A program made the position numbers and the translations under genes. Below are positions 58,266-64,000 of a stretch of DNA of 64,000 bases, piece after piece. Each line of letters opens with the position of its first letter. Positions within the stretch are counted from its first letter, which is position 1. The notes beneath the pieces were generated by a model that saw only the letters and a list, made by a program, of their open reading frames with translations, had not been told where the DNA came from and ran no database searches. Source of the stretch: Candidatus Riflebacteria bacterium HGW-Riflebacteria-2 (GTDB taxonomy: Bacteria > Muiribacteriota > Ozemobacteria > Ozemobacterales > Ozemobacteraceae); NCBI GenBank assembly GCA_002839435.1, contig PGYA01000026.1, positions 49,641 to 113,640 on the forward strand, read 5' to 3'.

Positions 58266-59474
58266 TTAATCTTCCGCTGCAGAAATTGCGGCAGCGAGTA
58301 TTTTTACCGTTTCTTCGGCCATGTCGGCAGTAAAAATCAGCGGCGGTGTCAGGCGCAGAATGCCGGGTCTGACGTTGCCGGTACCGGTGATCAGGCCAGC
58401 GCGACTGGCGCGGTGATGCGTTGCAAGAGCTGATTCCTGGCTGATCAGCTCTATTTCGATCATCAGTCCGAGGCCACGGATATTTTGCAGCAACGGGTGT
58501 GTACCTATTGTTGCATGCAGTTTTTCTTTAAAAAATTCGCCAAGCTGCTCGGAACGTCGCAGCAGATTGTTATCGGCAATCAGCTTGAGGGTAGCACTGG
58601 CAGCTGAACAGGCCGAGCAGGCGGTTTTGCTTATCGGTTCGACAAGATCGGTAAAGTGCTCGGCAAAGATAGCTACGCCGATCGGGTAGCCATTGGCGAT
58701 ACTCGGGCCAACGCAGACTATATCGGGGTGGATGTTGAGCAGCTGGAATCCGAACAGGCGACTGCCGGTGCGGCCAATTCCACATTGGGTTTCGTTCGAA
58801 ATGAGATCGATGCCTGAAGCCAGGCAGAATTCGTTAAGACGGCCGAAAAAGTTGCGACAGGGTTCGATTGATCCGCCAACTCCAATGGAAGGCTCGATAA
58901 TGATTGCGGCAGTCTTGTCGGCCAGCTCTGCAAATAAACTTTCGAGTGAACAGAGGCAGGCGCCCTTGCATGATTTACCCAGCTGCGAAAGCTTTTTGTC
59001 GCCGGTAACCGGGGGGTGGCTGAGGTTGTGGCTGACCAGCTCGAAATGAGTATCAATCGAGAAAAGCGGGGCAAAATGATCTTCGTCAGAAGACGACATG
59101 ACCAGAAATGAATTCTGCACAATATCTTCGGAAATTGCGATGATATATGGGCGTTTCCGGCGTTGGCGTGACAGTCGGCAGGCCTGCTGCATGGCAGCCA
59201 TCCCAGAGTTGAACAGTTGAAAACTGTTGAGATAACCTGGCAGCAGCTGGCTCAGATCGGCAAAAAGATTTCTGGCTGAATGTTCGTCCGGTTGGCTGTA
59301 TGCTGCAATCACGAGGGAATGGGCGTGTCCGGCCAGTACATTGCCGTTGGCGGCAAATGTATCTATATAGGCTTTGCCGTCGCCGTCATAAAGGGTACAG
59401 GCATCGGCGCGCACAAAGGTGAGGTTGCGCGAACATGGCAATATCGACATTGGCCGCATCAGAAAGTCACGCAT
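58266..59474 (-). CDS. Class III aminotransferase homologue lacking the PLP lysine
   Basis: 402 residues from the ATG at 59474 (GGGGGAAAAAG upstream). This start gives the usual N-terminus: LYDGDGKAYIDTFAANGNVLAGH; the 28-residue extension in the track is not supported. It then has FNSGMAAMQQACRLSRQR, ISNETQCGIGRTGSRLFG and PDIVCVGPSIANGYPIG. In active enzymes the last stretch reads 'PDi.t.AKglg.G.PiGA'; here the lysine position is Pro, and the upstream Asp is Asn (SNETQ). I checked the DNA; there is no frameshift. It is probably not an aminotransferase, perhaps a regulatory or structural relative. Confidence 0.82.
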   Translation of the reverse strand: MRDFLMRPMSILPCSRNLTFVRADACTLYDGDGKAYIDTFAANGNVLAGHAHSLVIAAYSQPDEHSARNLFADLSQLLPGYLNSFQLFNSGMAAMQQACRLSRQRRKRPYIIAISEDIVQNSFLVMSSSDEDHFAPLFSIDTHFELVSHNLSHPPVTGDKKLSQLGKSCKGACLCSLESLFAELADKTAAIIIEPSIGVGGSIEPCRNFFGRLNEFCLASGIDLISNETQCGIGRTGSRLFGFQLLNIHPDIVCVGPSIANGYPIGVAIFAEHFTDLVEPISKTACSACSAASATLKLIADNNLLRRSEQLGEFFKEKLHATIGTHPLLQNIRGLGLMIEIELISQESALATHHRASRAGLITGTGNVRPGILRLTPPLIFTADMAEETVKILAAAISAAED

Positions 59475-59652
59475 ATCTTTTTCCCCCACAGTATAAACAT
59501 ACCTGCAACTGCCTGCCATGGCAAATTGTTTCGTTTTTCGGCCATTGAGTGAACTCAATTTTGTGAATTCCGGCGGCGTGGTTTACATAACTCTGCTGTT
59601 TGTGCAGTATAAAATTATCAGATAAGTATGCTGATTTTTACACATAAAGAGC

Positions 59653-59668
59653 TGTTTCATGAGAAACA
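59653..59668. promoter_or_regulatory. Short inverted repeat upstream of the aminotransferase-like gene
   Basis: TGTTTC-ATGA-GAAACA, perfect 6-bp arms in the 271-nt gap before 59474. It could be an operator. The gap otherwise holds only the HEAT-gene terminator and no other signal I can support. Confidence 0.35.
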
Positions 59669-59693
59669 TGCCGCAGGGTTGCCCGAAAAGTGC

Positions 59694-59737
59694 ATAAAAA
59701 CACCGGGAAAAGGGCAGTAGCCCCTTTCCCGGTGTTA
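59694..59737 (-). terminator. Terminator of the giant HEAT-repeat gene
   Basis: AACACCGGGAAA...GGG / CCC...TTTCCCGGTGTT stem with a 6-nt loop; five T follow on the minus strand. Confidence 0.92.
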
Positions 59738-59745
59738 AATGCGGA

Positions 59746-62700
59746 TCAGGCGAGTTTGTGCGCCTTGAAAATCTCCTGTAGAGCCGTATTGGCCGCCTGG
59801 CGGACTTCTTTGCTCTGGTCGCGGGTTGTCTGCTTGAGGGCCACGAGGCAGCGAATATCGCGCAGGGCTCCGAGCGCTTCAGCAGCGGTTTTTCGCACGG
59901 CACTGCTGCGGTCGGCGAGCATGCGCATGAGAGTTTCGACTACGCTGCTGTTACCAATGCGGCCAAGAATTCGGGCGATATTTTCACGCAAAAAGTTGTT
60001 GCGATCCTGGGCGATACGCACGAGCCGGTTGATCAGGTTGTTTTCGCCGATTCTGATCAGAATGTCGCAGGCGTGGCGTCTTATGCGCTCTTCCGCGTGT
60101 TTGAGGGCTTCGATCAGTACATCGTAGGAATTTTCGCCGAAGCTGACAATAGCTTCGCTGCAGGCAAGCGGTACAATCGGCGAAGGGTCGTCGAGGCGGG
60201 CAAGCATTGGCATGATCGCCATCGGGTCGCCAATCTTGGCAAGTGATTCGGCAGCTGCTTCGCGCACTTTTTCAGCGGGGTCTTCAAGTGACTTGACCAG
60301 GTGCGGCAAGGCAACGCGGTCACGGCGTTCGCCGAGAACCATTACCGCTGTGCTGCGAACCAACTCGGCTTTGTCAGACATAGCGGCAATTATAATGTCA
60401 GGAACGCGTGCATCGGCCATTTGAGCGAGAGCTTTCACTGCGAGGCGGCGTACCAGTTCGGAGCCATCTTTTGTCGTTTTCTGCAGGAATTCGACGGCGG
60501 CAGTATCCTTGAGTTCGCCGAGAACTTCTGCGGCTTTGGCCCGTACGGTTTCGACCGAATCACGCAGGGCTTCAATGGCGGGTTGTACTGCTGCGGTAGT
60601 ACCGATTTTGCCGATGGCTTCGATGGCAACACTTCTGACTTTTTCGGCACTGTCTTTGACCAGATTGGAGAGAGTTCTTATTGCGCGCGGGTCGCGCGTG
60701 TCGCCGAGGACGGTGGCAATGGCGATACGTACCGGTTCCGCCGGGTGTGATGCTCCAAGAATCAACTTTTCGACGAGTTTGCGGCTCTGGTTTGAAATAA
60801 GTTGCTTCGACAGCAGATCGAGCGGAATCTGGTATTCAGGCTTTTTAAGAATATCGATGAGGGCATCGAGCGCGCCTTCTGTTTTGATGCCGCCGAGCGC
60901 CTCTACGCACCACTGGCGCTGGGTCTGGTCGCTTTCGATGAAATAGTTCATGATAACCGGAATCGCCTTGTCGTTACCAACCTTGGCAAACAGATGGGCG
61001 ACGTTGAGCCTTATCAGGTGCAGAATTTCGCTGCTGCACTCAAGAATGCGGCGGTCAGGTATGCCGGCCAGTTTTTTGATGTCTTTGTCGGTGAGAGTTT
61101 CTTTGGCGATTTTGATGAGAAGAGCGAAAGCACGGTCGTCCTGCAGGTTACTCAATGCCTGTGCAATTGAGAACTGCGACCAGGCATAGCCTTCCTTGAG
61201 GATGACCGAGATCGGGTTAGAAGTGCTGAGGAATTCATCTATCGCCAGCAGACTGTCGGCTATAGCTGTGCTGAGTTTCTTGTCGTCAGTGATATCGAGA
61301 ACTTTCAGCAGCGGGAAGATGGCTCTGATACTGCCGATTTTGCCAAGAACGCGCACCAGCGAAACAAGTGTCGCATGATTTTCTTCGCACTCTATTGCTC
61401 TTGTGATCTGATCTACAGCCATTTCACCCATTTCGCAGATCGCCCATTCGGCCTTTTCTATAATCTGCGGATCCTGCTCGTTGAGCGAGTGGATCAATGG
61501 TTCGATGGCTTTGGCGCCTTTAATGCAGCCAAGAGCCTCGATGGCGGCCAGTCTGACGTCTCTCTCGGAATCAGTTAGACGAAGAACCAGCGGTTCGATG
61601 GCGATTGGATTGCCGATTTTGCCAATGGCTCTGGCAGCAGCAATTTTATGCTCACTTTCGCTGGCTTCGAGATATTTCACCAGATTGCCGGCAGTTGCCT
61701 TTTCGCCGATTTCGCCGAGGGCCTGAATGGCTTTAAGGGTCAGCATCGGGTCGTCTTTTTCGAGTATGGCAAGAACGTAGCGGCTGGCCTTGGGCGATTT
61801 AATGCTGGCAAACGCTTCAAGCGAGAGCAGAGTAAGTTTGGTGTTGAAACTGTTGGAAATTTTGAGCAGCGGATCGACAGCGCGGGCATCGCCGATTTCG
61901 CCGAGAGCCCAGACGATTTTTTCCTTGATCTGTGGATTGCTGACCTGGAATATATCGATGAGCGGATCGACTGCGTTACCGTTGCGAATCTGGCCGAGAG
62001 CCTGTATTGTCGCCATGCGGATGCGTTCATTCTCTTCACTGAGCACGACAAGCAGCTGATCGCAGGCGGCGGTCGAACCTATCCGTCCGAGGGCTTCGAT
62101 TGCCTTGAGGCGAACTTCAAATTCGGGGTCTTTGAGCATTGGCAGGACAACTGTGACTGATTTGGGGTCAGCGATGCTGCCGATTGCTTCACAGGCTATA
62201 TAGCGCAGGTCATTGTTACGGCTCTTGAGAAAGGCGCTTACCGCCTTGAGGGCAGAACCGGCGCCAATCTTGCCAAGGGCTTCGAGGGCGACGTAACGTA
62301 GATCTTCGTTATCTTCTTCGAGCAGTTTGATGAGAGGTACAACCGCTTCTTCCTGGCCGATCCGGCCGAGAGCGCGGGCGGCAATAAATTTGAGCTGGGC
62401 ATGATCGGTGCTCAGGCATTGGACAAGAGGCCTGATTGCTTCTCTGGCTGCGATGTCGCCGAGGAACCCGGCTGCAATTTCCCTGATATCCTTGAGATCA
62501 TCGGTTAACAGCTTGATAAAGTCGCCAGCGGAATCGGTGAGATTAAGATCGCGAATGCGCAGGGCAAGCGAATAACGTTCATCCGGGTCTTCGCTGTCGA
62601 CCAGCATCTGCCTGAGTTCTGCCAGCTGTTCAAGCGGTGACAGCGGCGGTGCTTCTTCAAGAACAACTGGTTCATGCATATGTTCTTCTTCGCCATGATC

Positions 62701-63975
62701 CTGTGCTGCCGCCATGTGTGATGGTTCGCCGAGGGCCGCGATTGTCGAAATGTCAAAATCGTTTTCGCTGTCAGATTCTTCCTGGACAGTGAAATCTTCG
62801 GCGTCAACAGTTTCATCTGCGAAAACAGACTCTTCTTCTGCTGTGGCCTTTGCCGGAGCAACCCCGCCCTCGATGCCGAGGATCAGGTTGCTGAGATCTT
62901 CATCAGCCTCAGGTTCTTCGAATACCGGAGCGGCTTTTGCCGGAGCTGGTTTAACTGGAGCTGGTTCGTTGCTGATTACGAGGCCATCGAGGAAATCATC
63001 GCCCTCTTCTTCCAGGTTGATTTCTGTCGTTTCATCTGTGCTGACACCGAGATCATCGCCGACATCGATGTTAAACTCTTCAACACTTTCTGTGGCGATG
63101 TCAAAGGTTATCTCGTCGCCGTCAGTTTCCAGGGCACTGTCCTCGCTTGCGCTGTGGGGGTGGGGCGCGCTGAGTGGCGCTTCCACCATAAGACTGTCGA
63201 GACTGTCATCGGTTGTTTCTTCAAGGCTGACTTCAGTTCCTACGCCGCTGTCAAGATCGCCAAAGTCGAATCCTTCGGTTTCGACAGCAGCAGTCTGAGC
63301 ATCGATCTGAAGGGTATCTGAATCGTCGCTTTCGAGGTCGAATTCAGCTGGCGCGGGTGTGCCCAGGTCAAGTTGCATGGGTTCTTCTACCGGGTTCAGA
63401 TCGAGGTCATCGGTGGCAGCCTGGTCAAGCGATATTTCGGCGCCATCCGGGGCGGCAAAAGGATCTTCGTCATCATCGATGCTGAGGCTCAGGCCCTGAG
63501 GCTCATTTTCGACGTCAGACGAGAGATCGAAGGCATCTTCAATATTTGCAGGAGCAGAAGCGGCGCTACCGAGATCGAGGTTCAGGTCGATGTTTGATTC
63601 CTGACCTGTAAGATCAAAGTTCAGATCGCCAGAATCGCCTGCTTTGCTGTCGAGATCAAGAGTAAAATCGTTGTCAAGTCCGCCTTCTTCAGCAGCACTG
63701 CCAAGATTCAGATCCATTTCTGCCGTTTTGTCGAGATTGTCGGCAAAATCCGATGAAAGATCGAGTCCGCCGGTTTCACTGCTGTCAAGGTCGAAAGACA
63801 TGCCGGTATCAGTCTGATCTGCAGAGTCGGAAAGATCAAGCGACAGGTCGAGATCGAGAGGTTCTCTTTCAGCCGGGTTATCTATGGAATCGCCGGCACC
63901 GGGCAATCCCATTCCGCACATATTGCAGAATTTGTTATCTTTTTCATTTTCGAATCCGCAACCGGGACACTGCAT
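59746..63975 (-). CDS. Giant zinc-ribbon, acidic-repeat and HEAT-repeat protein
   Basis: 1409 residues. An N-terminal zinc ribbon (MQCPGCGFENEKDNKFCNMCG) is followed by about 420 residues of acidic, low-complexity sequence with DLDLSLDLSD-like repeats. Roughly 940 residues of tandem HEAT/PBS-lyase repeats then follow (IRPLVQCLSTDHAQLKFIAA; VRSVAIEAIGKIGTTAAVQP), some 30 units. No enzyme motif, no signal peptide. GGAGG lies 5 nt before the ATG. It is a large scaffold; the acidic tract may bind metal or basic partners (inference). It is related in repeat type to the HEAT-TPR protein at 5.2 kb. Confidence 0.88.
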   Translation of the reverse strand: MQCPGCGFENEKDNKFCNMCGMGLPGAGDSIDNPAEREPLDLDLSLDLSDSADQTDTGMSFDLDSSETGGLDLSSDFADNLDKTAEMDLNLGSAAEEGGLDNDFTLDLDSKAGDSGDLNFDLTGQESNIDLNLDLGSAASAPANIEDAFDLSSDVENEPQGLSLSIDDDEDPFAAPDGAEISLDQAATDDLDLNPVEEPMQLDLGTPAPAEFDLESDDSDTLQIDAQTAAVETEGFDFGDLDSGVGTEVSLEETTDDSLDSLMVEAPLSAPHPHSASEDSALETDGDEITFDIATESVEEFNIDVGDDLGVSTDETTEINLEEEGDDFLDGLVISNEPAPVKPAPAKAAPVFEEPEADEDLSNLILGIEGGVAPAKATAEEESVFADETVDAEDFTVQEESDSENDFDISTIAALGEPSHMAAAQDHGEEEHMHEPVVLEEAPPLSPLEQLAELRQMLVDSEDPDERYSLALRIRDLNLTDSAGDFIKLLTDDLKDIREIAAGFLGDIAAREAIRPLVQCLSTDHAQLKFIAARALGRIGQEEAVVPLIKLLEEDNEDLRYVALEALGKIGAGSALKAVSAFLKSRNNDLRYIACEAIGSIADPKSVTVVLPMLKDPEFEVRLKAIEALGRIGSTAACDQLLVVLSEENERIRMATIQALGQIRNGNAVDPLIDIFQVSNPQIKEKIVWALGEIGDARAVDPLLKISNSFNTKLTLLSLEAFASIKSPKASRYVLAILEKDDPMLTLKAIQALGEIGEKATAGNLVKYLEASESEHKIAAARAIGKIGNPIAIEPLVLRLTDSERDVRLAAIEALGCIKGAKAIEPLIHSLNEQDPQIIEKAEWAICEMGEMAVDQITRAIECEENHATLVSLVRVLGKIGSIRAIFPLLKVLDITDDKKLSTAIADSLLAIDEFLSTSNPISVILKEGYAWSQFSIAQALSNLQDDRAFALLIKIAKETLTDKDIKKLAGIPDRRILECSSEILHLIRLNVAHLFAKVGNDKAIPVIMNYFIESDQTQRQWCVEALGGIKTEGALDALIDILKKPEYQIPLDLLSKQLISNQSRKLVEKLILGASHPAEPVRIAIATVLGDTRDPRAIRTLSNLVKDSAEKVRSVAIEAIGKIGTTAAVQPAIEALRDSVETVRAKAAEVLGELKDTAAVEFLQKTTKDGSELVRRLAVKALAQMADARVPDIIIAAMSDKAELVRSTAVMVLGERRDRVALPHLVKSLEDPAEKVREAAAESLAKIGDPMAIMPMLARLDDPSPIVPLACSEAIVSFGENSYDVLIEALKHAEERIRRHACDILIRIGENNLINRLVRIAQDRNNFLRENIARILGRIGNSSVVETLMRMLADRSSAVRKTAAEALGALRDIRCLVALKQTTRDQSKEVRQAANTALQEIFKAHKLA

Positions 63976-64000
63976 AGAGACCTCCGAGAATTTCTTGCTG

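Noticed and set aside
58680-58720. Frameshift hiding the aminotransferase lysine
   Set aside because: The frame reads HPDIVCVGPSIANGYPIG without interruption; the motif flanks align exactly, so Lys to Pro is a substitution.
59746-63975. CRISPR or DNA tandem repeat
   Set aside because: The periodicity is that of HEAT repeats in one reading frame; the DNA units are divergent with no constant repeat and spacers.
1-64000. Mobile elements, prophage, tRNA or rRNA genes
   Set aside because: No transposase, integrase, attachment repeat or RNA-gene sequence was seen by reading.

Overview
The window reads as one chromosomal segment of a Gram-negative (LPS-making) bacterium with densely packed genes, many 1-4 nt start/stop overlaps (ATGA, GTGA, TTGA, TGATG) and frequent GTG/TTG starts. 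I see no rRNA, tRNA, phage, insertion sequence, integrase or CRISPR array. An outer membrane follows directly from the genes: kdsC, two LpxL-type acyltransferases, lptC-lptA-lptB, lpxI, lpxB, msbA and waaA. Several genes normally associated with Gram-positive lineages sit among them (a ytfI-ytfJ/gerW pair, a holB-ricT pair). Together with secreted clostripain, PepD, indolepyruvate:ferredoxin oxidoreductase and IlvE, this suggests a deep-branching, probably anaerobic, peptide/amino-acid-using diderm. Candidatus Riflebacteria or a relative is my guess, not something the sequence proves.

Layout. 0-5 kb (minus): secreted C11 peptidase, then a division mini-cluster in the unusual order ftsL-rsmH-ftsI. 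4.8-8.7 kb (plus): a small CarD/KOW-like protein, a HEAT-TPR protein and a membrane adenylate cyclase. 8.7-12.2 kb: iorAB and a divergent sugar-nucleotide epimerase. 12.2-16.4 kb (minus): a GAF/PAS membrane sensor without output domain and an unknown secreted protein. 16.5-24.6 kb: a polyprenol/phytol-kinase-like enzyme, a broken 5'-nucleotidase behind pepD, a sensor histidine kinase, a CoaE with an extra C-terminal domain, and moaB. 24.6-34.4 kb (minus run): kdsC-lpxL-lptC-lptA-lptB-DUF3084, then MBL hydrolase, lipid kinase, ytfI-like, ytfJ, and a cyclic-nucleotide-binding MinD-like ATPase ending at a terminator. 34.6-47.6 kb (plus run): wecA-like, holB, ricT, then lpxI-gfo/idh-ICMT-lpxB-msbA-DUF374-lpxB2-lpxL2-waaA. 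47.6-51 kb: VOC protein, ilvE, two orphan small genes and a lytic transglycosylase. 51-55 kb: three pilin-like proteins, YggS and YggT. 55-64 kb (minus): a 1409-residue zinc-ribbon/HEAT protein, an aminotransferase homologue lacking its PLP lysine, phosphoglucomutase, a small charged protein and a TPR-metallopeptidase.

How it fits together. The two divergent operons meeting at 34.43-34.60 kb hold most late steps of lipid A/Kdo synthesis and LPS transport. lpxA, lpxC, lpxD, lpxK, kdsA/B and lptD-G are not in the window. WecA, the epimerase and phosphoglucomutase supply surface-glycan precursors. A predicted adenylate cyclase at 7.5 kb and a cNMP-binding MinD at 25 kb could form a cAMP branch. 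The items most worth a second look are a second LpxB paralogue lacking the PQVWAW motif, the lysine-less class III aminotransferase, the 5'-nucleotidase that lost its last metal ligands, the CoaE fusion, and the two HEAT-repeat proteins.
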